Assembly: GCF_002100145.1 (NCBI RefSeq)
Contig: NZ_JXQD01000018.1
Location: 372,001 to 436,000 of the forward strand
Reading direction: 5' to 3'
Source: Vibrio sp. qd031
Lineage (GTDB): Bacteria; Pseudomonadota; Gammaproteobacteria; Enterobacterales; Vibrionaceae
DNA: 64,000 nt
Position 1 is the first letter of the stretch; the number at the start of each line of letters is the position of its first letter. Both the position numbers and the translations under genes were made by a program. Below the pieces are notes generated by a model. That model did not search any database, was not told the DNA's origin, and was given only the letters and a program-made list of their open reading frames with translations. Shown in pieces: positions 44,288 through 52,948 of this stretch.

Positions 44288-44478
44288 CCTCTGTTCTAGC
44301 CAGAGCGCATTTTACGTGAAGCGTACTGTGACGCTCTGACTATCGCCTTCAGATCAATCGTAACTTTGCCCCCAATACAATTTACCGTAAACTACCCACT
44401 TTGCCTTTTTGCTCGCTTTACATTGACTAGGATTACTCGGTCAATGAATTCATGAGCCTCGTCATTTGGAACTAGTTT

Positions 44479-45096
44479 GTGCTCTCTACACGTCCCGCCA
44501 ACTCTGTAATCGTCCTCGACTTTGAAACCACCGGTCTATCGCCTAACCAAGGTGATCGCGCCATCGAAATAGGTGCAGTAAAGCTTGAAAATGGAAAGAT
44601 CGTCGATCGGTTTCAACGATTAATGAACCCTGGATTTAGAGTCAGTGGTTTTATCGAAAACTACACCGGTATCACCAACACTATGCTGACCACCGCCGAC
44701 GATTGTGCAACCGTGATGAATGAATTTGCAGACTTTATTCAAGGCAGCAATTTGGTTGCGCATAATGCCTCATTCGATAAACGCTTTTTGGACGCAGAAT
44801 TAGAACTGATTGACCGCGATTATGACGGTGAATTCGCCTGCTCACTGCTCATTTCAAGACGACTAACGCAAGAGGCTCCATCCCATAAACTTGGTGATCT
44901 CGTGCGATACCATGACATTGATAATGATGGCGTTTTTCACCGTGCATTAGCCGATGCAGAAGTCACCGCCTCACTATGGCTGGTACATTTAGCCTGCCTA
45001 GAGCAGCAATTTTCTGTTCCCAACCCAGACTTTGCGCTGATGAATAAAATATCCAAAACACCAAAAGCTAAAGTAAGCATGCTACTCGAGAAATAA
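44479..45096 (+). CDS. DnaQ-like 3'-5' exonuclease (DEDDh)
   Basis: 205 residues, start GTG at 44479 with GGA upstream. DEDDh catalytic residues: Asp14 and Glu16 in [11 protein letters not shown], Asp in [14 protein letters not shown] and His/Asp in [10 protein letters not shown]. It resembles the proofreading subunit of DNA polymerase III, but is a stand-alone exonuclease of the kind used in repair or RNA turnover. The gene ends 6 bases before the first copy of the long palindrome. Confidence 0.9.
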   Translation: MLSTRPANSVIVLDFETTGLSPNQGDRAIEIGAVKLENGKIVDRFQRLMNPGFRVSGFIENYTGITNTMLTTADDCATVMNEFADFIQGSNLVAHNASFDKRFLDAELELIDRDYDGEFACSLLISRRLTQEAPSHKLGDLVRYHDIDNDGVFHRALADAEVTASLWLVHLACLEQQFSVPNPDFALMNKISKTPKAKVSMLLEK

Positions 45097-45102
45097 CAAT
45101 AA

Positions 45103-45132
45103 TGGGGTCAGAGTCAATCGACTCTGACCCCA
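45103..45132. repeat. Long palindrome, copy 1 (5' of MFS gene)
   Basis: 13-bp arms TGGGGTCAGAGTC / GACTCTGACCCCA with a 4-base centre AATC. It is almost the same sequence as copy 2 at 46398-46431, and the pair brackets the MFS gene. It resembles REP-type palindromes associated with Y1 (RAYT) transposases, but none is in the window. Confidence 0.85.
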
Positions 45133-45155
45133 CGGAAATCAAGGACAGGGAGTCT

Positions 45156-46418
45156 ATGAATAAGTCACATCTGCAATGGTGCTACAGTATCCAGCAGGGC
45201 CTGCATTGGGCGGTTGTTGGGATTATGATCCCGATACTGGTATTGATGATTCAGTCCATCGGAATGTCTTTACAGCAGGTTGGTGTGATCATGGCAGTAT
45301 ATGTTGGCACCACGGCCGTTTTGGAAATTCCATTGGGTGGCATGGCCGATCGCTTTGGGCGAATGCGCACCTACCAATGCTCACTTTTGGTCAATATTGC
45401 GGGGTTTACGGCTCTCTATTTTGCCACCGATTTTACTTCGTTGATAATAGCAGCGTCCTTTTTGGGCGCGGCAAGAGCAATCTACTCGGGCACTCTCGAC
45501 GCATGGTTTTATGATGCATTTAAACATGCTGGTTCGTCTACAGAAGCAGAGCTCAATTACCATAGCGCGTTAGCACGCGTAAATGTGTTTCTTACACTAG
45601 GTTTGGCGTTAGGCTCTTTGTTGGGAGGCATATTACCATCCACCAATTTGTCTGCAGACTTCCAACACCCCTTTCAACTCTCGATTTTAGTGACCATTAT
45701 TGGCAATGCTCTGCTTTTGTTCGTCACTCACTGGCTTCTCGCTAAGCCGTATTTCGCGACTCGTGGCACTGTTGCACCAGCGAACGCAACACACGGCGTT
45801 GGCAAAACCATCGTTCAGGCGCTTAGACACGGAGCCTCGCACAAAGTGGTCTCCAAAATGTTGTTTACGATAGTTGGGTGCGGCGTTGTTTTAATGAGTG
45901 TCGAAAACTTTTGGCAGCCTTTTCTTGAGCCGTTAGCCCAGCAGTCAGGGTATGGCACTGCGCTCTTTGGGATCGTCACGGCACTTTACTTTTTGATGTC
46001 TGCTCTTTCATCAATCGCATCGGTGACGCTGCTAAGATGGTGTAAGCAGTCGCATTCTCAGTTGATGTTGTACACGCGAATACTTGCTGCCTGCACACTG
46101 ATTGGCCTCAGCCTAAGTACTCATGTGTTCGAATTCACTGCGTTGTACTTACTGTTTTTCTTCCTGTTCACGGTCGGCAACAACTCTGAACAAGTGGTAT
46201 TGAATGATTATACGCCAGAGCATTTCCGCTCTACGATGCTATCGGTAAGTTCATTTTCGGTCACACTTGGTGCAATTGGTTCTTCACTGCTGTTCGGTTG
46301 GGTATCTGAACACTACTCCATCACACTGAGCTGGATGGTCTGTGCCGCAATACTATCGATCACCTCACTTGCTTTTGTTCCAATGAAACATCACCTAAAT
46401 GGGGTCAGAGTCAATTGA
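45156..46418 (+). CDS. MFS transporter, flanked by palindromes
   Basis: 420 residues from the ATG at 45156 (AAGGACAGGGAG upstream); an upstream frame exists but is only palindrome DNA. About 12 helices; HWAVVGIMIPILVLMI at the start, GGMADRFGRMRTYQC as motif A. The last six residues (NGVRVN) are encoded by the palindrome at 46398-46431, so the true ancestral C-terminus may have been replaced. Substrate unknown. It faces the YcaQ-type gene and the two overlap by eight bases. Confidence 0.85.
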   Translation: MNKSHLQWCYSIQQGLHWAVVGIMIPILVLMIQSIGMSLQQVGVIMAVYVGTTAVLEIPLGGMADRFGRMRTYQCSLLVNIAGFTALYFATDFTSLIIAASFLGAARAIYSGTLDAWFYDAFKHAGSSTEAELNYHSALARVNVFLTLGLALGSLLGGILPSTNLSADFQHPFQLSILVTIIGNALLLFVTHWLLAKPYFATRGTVAPANATHGVGKTIVQALRHGASHKVVSKMLFTIVGCGVVLMSVENFWQPFLEPLAQQSGYGTALFGIVTALYFLMSALSSIASVTLLRWCKQSHSQLMLYTRILAACTLIGLSLSTHVFEFTALYLLFFFLFTVGNNSEQVVLNDYTPEHFRSTMLSVSSFSVTLGAIGSSLLFGWVSEHYSITLSWMVCAAILSITSLAFVPMKHHLNGVRVN

Positions 46419-46431
46419 CTCTGACCCCATT
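46398..46431. repeat. Long palindrome, copy 2 (3' of MFS gene)
   Basis: 34-bp perfect palindrome with arms AATGGGGTCAGAGTCAA / TTGACTCTGACCCCATT and no loop. Both convergent genes stop inside it: the MFS at 46416-46418, the YcaQ-type gene at 46411-46413. It would form a strong cruciform or RNA hairpin and probably serves as a shared terminator. Confidence 0.9.
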
Positions 46432-47538
46432 AAACTGAGCAAACCGGTTGAGTTCGTTGCGCAATTCATGATCGAACTCCTCGCGATGGGCGAGCTTATG
46501 TTCTTTGTGCAATGAATGAACAACCAGTTGGCCGCTTTTTTTATCCGCTTTACAGTCCACTCGAGCCACCAATTCTCCTTGCCACAAAATGGGAAGGCAG
46601 AAATAGCCAAATTCTCGTTTCGCTTCTGGTAAATAGCATTCTAGTTTGTAATCAAAACCAAATAGATTAATGGCCCGTGAACGCTGAATAAGAAGATTAT
46701 CAAACGGAGATAAAATTGCGGCGCGTCGACGGTTTAATCTCTGGTCAACAAGCGCCAAAGTCTCCGGTGTTGTGTAATAGGCACTTGACTCAATAGCGAT
46801 TACCACCAACTCTTTGTCCTCGCACATTTCTTGCAAAAGCCGTGCTATCTGGCTTTTTATTCCTTTGAGTAAATAACTCATCTCGGCGGCATTGCCAAAT
46901 CCGTGGGCTCGAATGAAGCCTTTAATGAGATATCGGCAATACTCTTCATCGGTAGGCATTGAGCAATCAACGTGTGTAGGTAATACACGCTCGGTTAAAT
47001 CGTAGACCTTGTGGAAGTTTCGACGCTCTCGAATCATCAAGTCACCTTGCATGTACAGGTTTTCCAACGCCTGCTTCGCCGGTTTACTGCCCCACATACC
47101 AAGCTTTTTGCTCGTTCCTGCAAAATCTTTGGCCATCAGCGGACCTTCGGTCTCTATACGCTCTAATGCATGCTTCATTAGAGAATGGTCTTTGACAAAC
47201 CAGTGTCTCTGCTTATCGGTTTTTAGTGCGTGCTTACGAGGCAGCGTGAAGCGAAAATCACGCATCGGCAAATATGATGCAGCGTGCGACCAATACTCAA
47301 AGGCAAACCCTTGATTGACCATTTGATCGAGATGAGTGAGTTGATAGTTGGGATTGCGGCTCCACAGCACGTGATGATGGGCTCGCTGCACCACAGAGAT
47401 CGTATCTATTTGCAGATAGCCCAATTGCTCAAATGCATTCTTGGTCTCTTGATAGCCGTTTCCATTGACCGTTTTAGCGGGCAACCTTTGGCTTAGCAAT
47501 GCCATTTTTTTGGCTTGAGCTAGTGATATTTTTTCCAT
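46411..47538 (-). CDS. YcaQ/AlkX-type DNA glycosylase (winged-helix HTH_42 family)
   Basis: 375 residues of the HTH_42/AlkZ-like superfamily. The catalytic QxD motif lies at Gln43-Ile44-Asp45 in GYLQIDTISVV. In E. coli YcaQ (AlkX) the matching pair at the same numbers unhooks DNA interstrand crosslinks from alkylation. Also conserved: EYWSHAASYLP, RAHGFGNAAEM, LSPFDNLLIQR. TAGGAAA precedes the ATG. Its last six residues (NGVRVN) come from the palindrome at 46398-46431. It is slightly shorter than E. coli YcaQ (about 410), so the C-terminus may be altered. Confidence 0.88.
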   Translation of the reverse strand: MEKISLAQAKKMALLSQRLPAKTVNGNGYQETKNAFEQLGYLQIDTISVVQRAHHHVLWSRNPNYQLTHLDQMVNQGFAFEYWSHAASYLPMRDFRFTLPRKHALKTDKQRHWFVKDHSLMKHALERIETEGPLMAKDFAGTSKKLGMWGSKPAKQALENLYMQGDLMIRERRNFHKVYDLTERVLPTHVDCSMPTDEEYCRYLIKGFIRAHGFGNAAEMSYLLKGIKSQIARLLQEMCEDKELVVIAIESSAYYTTPETLALVDQRLNRRRAAILSPFDNLLIQRSRAINLFGFDYKLECYLPEAKREFGYFCLPILWQGELVARVDCKADKKSGQLVVHSLHKEHKLAHREEFDHELRNELNRFAQFNGVRVN

Positions 47539-47670
47539 TTTCCTACCCTAACTTAACCAACACAAAAGTAAATCTTTCTGTCATGAATCAGTGCTATGTT
47601 GTACGCTGTTTGTAGCGAATCATAGGCTCGATTCTTTCACGATTTCATTTTCATAACACGGGTAACTCAC

Positions 47671-48054
47671 ATGGACTTAGCGTTTCATCACATTGCAATA
47701 ATTTGCTCTAACTATCCGCAATCCAAGCATTTTTACCATAAAGTATTAGGGTTTGAGATCATCGAAGAGACCTACCGCGCCGCGCGCGATTCCTACAAGC
47801 TAGACTTAGCCATCCCCTCGGGAGGACAGATAGAGCTGTTCTCTTTTCCTAATGCACCTGAAAGGCCAAGCTACCCAGAAGCACAAGGGCTTAGGCACCT
47901 TGCATTTGCGGTTAATGATATTGAAGAGAACATTCAGCAGTTAGCCAAACACAACATTGCTGTTGAACCAATTCGAATTGACGAGCTCACAGGCAAAGCG
48001 TTCACTTTTTTCCAAGATCCCGATGGGCTTCCACTCGAGCTTTATCAAAAATAG
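47671..48054 (+). CDS. VOC-family protein, YaeR/glyoxalase-like
   Basis: 127 residues. Two VOC repeats: FHHIAIICSNYPQSKHFYHK with VLGFEII, and LRHLAFAVNDIEENIQQL, ending FFQDPDGLPLELYQK. The likely metal set (His6 or 7, Glu, His, Glu) is present. This matches the YaeR group of glyoxalase I-like proteins with unknown substrate. Followed 10 bases later by a HAD phosphatase gene, so they are probably co-transcribed. Confidence 0.85.
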   Translation: MDLAFHHIAIICSNYPQSKHFYHKVLGFEIIEETYRAARDSYKLDLAIPSGGQIELFSFPNAPERPSYPEAQGLRHLAFAVNDIEENIQQLAKHNIAVEPIRIDELTGKAFTFFQDPDGLPLELYQK

Positions 48055-48064
48055 AATTCAAAAA

Positions 48065-48718
48065 ATGACTCAACATTACCAAGCATTTATTTTCGACATG
48101 GACGGTGTCCTGCTCGATTCTGAGCCTTTCTGGCGTCGTTCACAAATTGAACTGCTGCGCGAAATGGGCCACACCATCACTATTGATGATTGCATTGCGA
48201 ACACGATGGGAAAGCGTATCGACGACATAGCGAAGTGCTGGATAAATCGCTTCAAACTGACGCTTACCGTCGAGGAATTGGCCCACTCAATTCTCAATAG
48301 AACCATTACATTAATTTCTAACGAGGCCACGGCAACGGAAGGACTACACCACTTAGTCCGCTACCTAAAAACAACCCCGTTAAAAATTGGCCTAGCGACA
48401 TCATCGAGCCAGATTGTCATTGACGCGGTGGTGAATACTCTTGGACTCAACGACGTATTTTTGGTTGCTTTAAGTGCCGATGAGGTGGTCAATGGCAAAC
48501 CTGCACCGGATGTCTATTTAGAAGTGTGCCGCCGTATGGAGGTTGATCCAACGTTATGTTTTGCCTTAGAAGATAGCTTAACAGGTGTGAAAGCAGCCGT
48601 TGCCTCCGGCGCAATAACAATCGCCAAACCTGAATTCGAGGGTGCTGACTTCGATATGGCGCGCTATCAAGTCAGTCATTTATCGGAAGTGATTGATATT
48701 GTCGATCAGTTAATCTAA
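48065..48718 (+). CDS. HAD sugar-phosphatase, HxpB/YniC-like
   Basis: 217 residues from the ATG at 48065, chosen because MTQHYQAFIFDMDGVLLDSE is the usual start; the longer frame overlaps the VOC gene. Motifs: DMDGVLLDSEPFW, LATSSSQIVIDAV (motif II), GKPAPDVYLEVCRR (motif III lysine), ALEDSLTGVKAAVASG (motif IV). It resembles hexitol/2-deoxyglucose-6-phosphate phosphatases. It borders, with a 4-base overlap of the convergent end, the LacI gene of the phosphorylase cluster, so it may have a role in sugar-phosphate handling there. That link is inferred. Confidence 0.85.
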   Translation: MTQHYQAFIFDMDGVLLDSEPFWRRSQIELLREMGHTITIDDCIANTMGKRIDDIAKCWINRFKLTLTVEELAHSILNRTITLISNEATATEGLHHLVRYLKTTPLKIGLATSSSQIVIDAVVNTLGLNDVFLVALSADEVVNGKPAPDVYLEVCRRMEVDPTLCFALEDSLTGVKAAVASGAITIAKPEFEGADFDMARYQVSHLSEVIDIVDQLI

Positions 48719-49737
48719 TTATCTGGGACCATCATAACGTGACTGTCTGATTGGCGAGGAACAATAGTGGCGACGTACCAATTGCGTGTATCAAATTGCA
48801 TATTTTCCAATTTGTTAAGCATTAACTTCGCCATCTCTTCGCCAACCGCAAGCGTATCGTAGCTTAAAGAGGTAATTGACGGTTTGCTGTAGCGGCTGTG
48901 TTCGTAATCACCGTAACCGGCAATCGCTACATCAATACCGGGCTGATACCCAAGCTCTTCACATGCGGCAATAGTGCCAAGTGCCATGGTATCGTCAGCG
49001 CACAGGATTGACGTAGGGCGTTTAGCCAAAGACATCACTTCTTTGGTCATCGCCATAGCGGCATCTTCATTGAGCTCGCCATTAAGTAGCCACTTATCAT
49101 TGACCTCAAGACTGGCCTCATGCATTGCTTTTAAATAGCCCTGCTGACGCGCCTGAGAAAGCGTTAGCTCGATTGGCGCATCCAAAAATGCTATCCGTGT
49201 GTGTCCCAGGTTAATCTGCCGTTTGGTCAATTCGTAAAACGCTTGTTGATTGTCGACATCGACAAAGCTCTCTGAATCAAATCCCTCGATAAACCCATGA
49301 CATACAAAAGGAAAATTCTGTTCCGTAAGCATTTTAATTCGTGCGTCGTCGGTCCGAGTTCTTACAATAAACAACCCATCGACTAATCCCCCACTGGTTA
49401 ATTGAGAGTACACCTGCTGCTCGTCTTGAGATTCAGAGATAGTGGTTACGATTAATTGATAGTCATACTTACTGAGTAGGGCTGCCGCTCCTGCCAAAAC
49501 TTTAGAAAAAGCGGGAGACACAAACATCCTAGAGGCTGCTGGTAAAATGATCCCCACATTGCGAGAACGCCCGGATGCAAGGCGTTTAGCGGTCGGATTG
49601 GCACGATAACCCAATTCCTGCGCCGCTGCTAACACCTTTTTACGCGTGTTGGCATTGACGTCGCTATAGCCATTGAGCGCCCGCGATACCGTCGACTTTG
49701 ATAAGCCTAAATGTTCTGCAAGTTTCTTAATTGACAT
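48715..49737 (-). CDS. LacI-family repressor of the phosphorylase/ABC cluster (predicted)
   Basis: 340 residues. LacI HTH MSIKKLAEHLGLSKSTVSRA and hinge RANPTAKRLASGRS, followed by a periplasmic-binding-protein-like effector domain. It lies just downstream of the ABC/phosphorylase operon on the same strand, separated by 166 bases. Its likely operators are the AAACCGGTT dyads at 56105-56128 and 56237-56254, in front of the operon and the divergent glycosyltransferase. It corresponds in role to YcjW in E. coli. Confidence 0.9.
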   Translation of the reverse strand: MSIKKLAEHLGLSKSTVSRALNGYSDVNANTRKKVLAAAQELGYRANPTAKRLASGRSRNVGIILPAASRMFVSPAFSKVLAGAAALLSKYDYQLIVTTISESQDEQQVYSQLTSGGLVDGLFIVRTRTDDARIKMLTEQNFPFVCHGFIEGFDSESFVDVDNQQAFYELTKRQINLGHTRIAFLDAPIELTLSQARQQGYLKAMHEASLEVNDKWLLNGELNEDAAMAMTKEVMSLAKRPTSILCADDTMALGTIAACEELGYQPGIDVAIAGYGDYEHSRYSKPSITSLSYDTLAVGEEMAKLMLNKLENMQFDTRNWYVATIVPRQSDSHVMMVPDN

Positions 49738-49903
49738 TGTTTAATCCATTATCAACGTATACATCTCGAATAGCCGTATGTTGGACTCGTTCACTCACTT
49801 AGACTTCGCTCCATTAACCATGACACCCAAGTAACAGAATTCACTTTTAACCAATTTTAGCGCGAATGGGAACCCACTCATGGCCAAAGTGCGTGACCAC
49901 AAC

Positions 49904-51001
49904 TTATAAGCGGCGCTGGGTTTGCTCATCAAACAGCAGCACCCTAGACAGGTCGACTAACAAGTCCATTTTCTCGCCGCGAGAAATCTCCGAACGAAGA
50001 TCCAATCGCGCTTTTACTTTGTCGTCACCTAGATGAAATAGCACTTCCTTATCAAACCCCATAGGCTCGACGAGCTCGACGTGAACCTCACTAAAGTTAA
50101 AGGTCGCCTCTCCATCTGAAAAGAACGCTTTATCGTTAAAAAAGTCTGGTCGGATCCCAACTTTAACTGCTACCCCTTCAGCGCCAATGGGCTTATCAAA
50201 GTTCACATTGGTTAATTGCTGCCTGGGTAAGGAATAGTCCCCGAGTTGTAAGTGGTCACTATAAAGACGACCATCCATTATATTCATCGACGGCGAACCG
50301 ATGAATGTGGCCACAAAGATGTTTATAGGATTAAGGAATATATCCATTGGCGAACCGACTTGCTCAATAATCCCATCGCGGATCACCACAACTTTATCGG
50401 CCAAGGTCATCGCCTCTACTTGGTCATGAGTGACGTACACGCTTGTACGACCAAACTGGTGATGTATCTGCGCAATTTCAGTTCGCATATGGTTGCGAAG
50501 TTTCGCATCAAGGTTGGATAGTGGCTCGTCGAATAAAAAGCAGTCGGCATCACGAACAATCGCCCGTCCCATCGCCACACGTTGGCGTTGTCCACCCGAA
50601 AGATCCGCCGGTTTACGTTTAAGATACTCTTCCAGTTTAAGCATCTTCGCTACATCGTTTAAGCGCTGCTGAATTTCAGCTTCCTTCATCTTTAAACGGC
50701 GCAGCGCGAACACTATATTTTCTTCGACTGTTTTATGTGGGTAAAGCGCGTAGTTTTGAAACACCATCGCTAGATTGCGATTTTGTGGTTCTATATCATT
50801 CACCACGCGATCGCCAATCGTAATCTCGCCCGATGTTGGTTGTTCTAAGCCCGCAATCATGCGCAATGTGGTCGACTTTCCGCAACCTGATGGCCCAACT
50901 AATACAACAAATTCGCCGTCATCAATATCTAGGCTGATATCTTTAACGACTTTGGTATCACCATAGTTTTTTACGATATTTTTAAGAGAAATTGCCGCCA
51001 T
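49904..51001 (-). CDS. Sugar ABC transporter ATP-binding protein, MalK/UgpC/MsmK type
   Basis: 365 residues: ATPase domain then a TOBE-type C-terminal regulatory domain. Walker A GPSGCGKST, Q-loop, signature LSGGQRQRVAMGRAI, Walker B FLFDEPLSNLDAKLR and switch His in VYVTHDQVEAMTL. Serves both upstream permeases as a homodimer. Last gene of the operon; 4 bases after the permease stop. Confidence 0.94.
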   Translation of the reverse strand: MAAISLKNIVKNYGDTKVVKDISLDIDDGEFVVLVGPSGCGKSTTLRMIAGLEQPTSGEITIGDRVVNDIEPQNRNLAMVFQNYALYPHKTVEENIVFALRRLKMKEAEIQQRLNDVAKMLKLEEYLKRKPADLSGGQRQRVAMGRAIVRDADCFLFDEPLSNLDAKLRNHMRTEIAQIHHQFGRTSVYVTHDQVEAMTLADKVVVIRDGIIEQVGSPMDIFLNPINIFVATFIGSPSMNIMDGRLYSDHLQLGDYSLPRQQLTNVNFDKPIGAEGVAVKVGIRPDFFNDKAFFSDGEATFNFSEVHVELVEPMGFDKEVLFHLGDDKVKARLDLRSEISRGEKMDLLVDLSRVLLFDEQTQRRL

Positions 51002-51005
51002 AATA

Positions 51006-51968
51006 TTAACCTTTTACCCCGCCGTCCGTTTTACCACCGTCCATATGACGCATTGCGAATAAGAAACAGATCACAACTGGGGCTAAGGTCAGCATGGAAG
51101 CTGCCATGATTCGGTCCCAAATTGCATTCTTTGACACAAACAGTTCTTGCAAAGCCAGCGGCAAGGTATAGAACTCTTTAAACTGCTTTAAAAATACCGA
51201 TGCAAACAGGTACTCGTTCCATCCAATGATGAAACAGTACATAAACACCGTTGCCAGCATAGGCAAAGACAACGGCAGCACCACTTTCCAGATGGCTTGT
51301 TTACGTGAGTAGCCATCCATCATCGCCGCTTCTTCTAACGCAAACGGGATGCTGCGAAAATAATTACCCAGCATATACAAGGCCACCGGCAAGGTTTGAA
51401 CGATGTAAATTGCAAACAGGCTAATCACGCTGCCCCACATGGAGTTTGCCAGCCCCACATTCACCGCCATTTGATACAGCGGCACCATTAAAAGGACGCC
51501 GCCGACCATATACACAAACAGTACAGAACGCTGCACAATCACTTGCCCTGAAAACTGCAATCGACTGATCGAATACGCCCCCATAACTGCGAAAACCAAC
51601 GACACCGCCGCCGCACCTGCCGAAATCAAAAAACTATTGAGCATATAGCGCCCAAATGGGAACACGTCGCTGGTATCGGTGTATTTGGCTAATATCGCGT
51701 CTTTTTTGTTTTGCGGTATTTTGGGGTTATCGAGAATTTTCTTAATCGCCGCCGGGACTTCGACCTCTTTTTGTTCAGCCAAACCCAGCAGCTCTTTGTA
51801 CGCATCCAAGTTGACGACTTGAGGGATGAGTGACGGGTTTCCCCAATCAAACTGATGCTTTAGCGAGGTTGACAATATTTGCGCAAAGGGCAACAAACAA
51901 AAGCTCACCAGCAGCATAATAGCGACCCAAAACCCCACTCGACTTTTCCATGTTTTTCTACCTAACAT
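51006..51968 (-). CDS. Sugar ABC transporter permease, MalG type
   Basis: 320 residues, six helices. There is a long extracytoplasmic loop at about 35-95 (NLDAYKELLGLAEQKEVEVP), larger than in short MalG proteins. The EAA motif that contacts the ATPase is visible as EEAAMMDGYSRKQAIWKVVL. Partner of the 51975-52838 permease, with 6 bases between them. Confidence 0.92.
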   Translation of the reverse strand: MLGRKTWKSRVGFWVAIMLLVSFCLLPFAQILSTSLKHQFDWGNPSLIPQVVNLDAYKELLGLAEQKEVEVPAAIKKILDNPKIPQNKKDAILAKYTDTSDVFPFGRYMLNSFLISAGAAAVSLVFAVMGAYSISRLQFSGQVIVQRSVLFVYMVGGVLLMVPLYQMAVNVGLANSMWGSVISLFAIYIVQTLPVALYMLGNYFRSIPFALEEAAMMDGYSRKQAIWKVVLPLSLPMLATVFMYCFIIGWNEYLFASVFLKQFKEFYTLPLALQELFVSKNAIWDRIMAASMLTLAPVVICFLFAMRHMDGGKTDGGVKG

Positions 51969-51974
51969 TGAGGA

Positions 51975-52838
51975 TCACCACTTCAGAATTTTCTTAACGT
52001 AGAACCAAATCAGCACACACAACACCGCAAACTGGATCACCGAGGTCGCGGCTGCGAGACCCTGATCTATCACGCCCGTAAACGCTTGGTAATAGGTAAA
52101 CACCGGCAGTGTTTGAACATTGGGAGCCAGTAAGAACACGTCTTCAAATCGATTTAAGTTCCAGATAAGGCGTAAAATGACCACAGTCGCTAATACAAAG
52201 TAAATCTCTGGCAGAGTGACATGAAAAAAGCGTCCAATCGGCCCATAGCCATCAATGGCTGCCGCTTCATATTGATCTTTAGGAATGGACGAAAGTTTTG
52301 ACAGGATCAGTAAGTAAGCAATAGGAAAGTGCTTCCACACATCAAATAAAATCACCACCCATACCGCTGTGTCGGGTTCACCAATCAAATTAGCACGGGC
52401 GTCCCAAAGGTGGAGAATATCTACCATTAGCCAGTTAAAAACCCCGTTAACGGGATCAAATAAAAACTGCCAACCAAACACCACCGAAATTACCGGGGCA
52501 AAATAGGGCATTAAAATCGCGGCGCTGACCAGTCCCCGCCCTTTAAACGGCTCTCGCATTAGCAATGCTACAGCCAGCCCTAATACTGTGGTTCCAACTA
52601 CGGTACCCAATAGATAAATGCTTGTTGTACCGATTGACGAATAATAGTCTGGGTTGGACAACAGTCGAGCGTAGTTTTCGACGCCGACAAAGGTTTTGTC
52701 GCCATTGAGTTTGACGTCAAAAAAGCTTAGATAAACATTAAATACAATTGGATAGAGTATCAAAAGCCCAATAATGCCTAGGGTTGGTGCCACCAACTTC
52801 CAACCTAACCGTGCTTCTGCTCTCTCTAATGGAGTCAT
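51975..52838 (-). CDS. Sugar ABC transporter permease, MalF type
   Basis: 287 residues, six helices, with an EAA loop YEAAAIDGYGPIGRFFHVTL. It lacks the large periplasmic P2 domain of MalF, as is common in CUT1 transporters for other oligosaccharides. Forms the membrane channel with the MalG-type permease. Confidence 0.92.
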   Translation of the reverse strand: MTPLERAEARLGWKLVAPTLGIIGLLILYPIVFNVYLSFFDVKLNGDKTFVGVENYARLLSNPDYYSSIGTTSIYLLGTVVGTTVLGLAVALLMREPFKGRGLVSAAILMPYFAPVISVVFGWQFLFDPVNGVFNWLMVDILHLWDARANLIGEPDTAVWVVILFDVWKHFPIAYLLILSKLSSIPKDQYEAAAIDGYGPIGRFFHVTLPEIYFVLATVVILRLIWNLNRFEDVFLLAPNVQTLPVFTYYQAFTGVIDQGLAAATSVIQFAVLCVLIWFYVKKILKW

Positions 52839-52948
52839 GCATCCTTCCTATCGAGACAGTTTCCTAAAGAAATAGTGCGCAATCCGGTGCGCTGCTCGTC
52901 CATCTACTGACAAAGCGTTGGCACAAAGCACCAACGCCTTTTGCCGTA

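Noticed and set aside
45102..45155. N-terminal extension of the MFS protein (MGSESIDSDP...)
   Set aside because: It is translated palindrome DNA. The ATG at 45156 has the ribosome site and the expected first helix.
48065..48718. Beta-phosphoglucomutase partner for the phosphorylase
   Set aside because: The N-terminal block (DMDGVLLDSEPFW) fits HxpB/YniC phosphatases better than beta-phosphoglucomutase.
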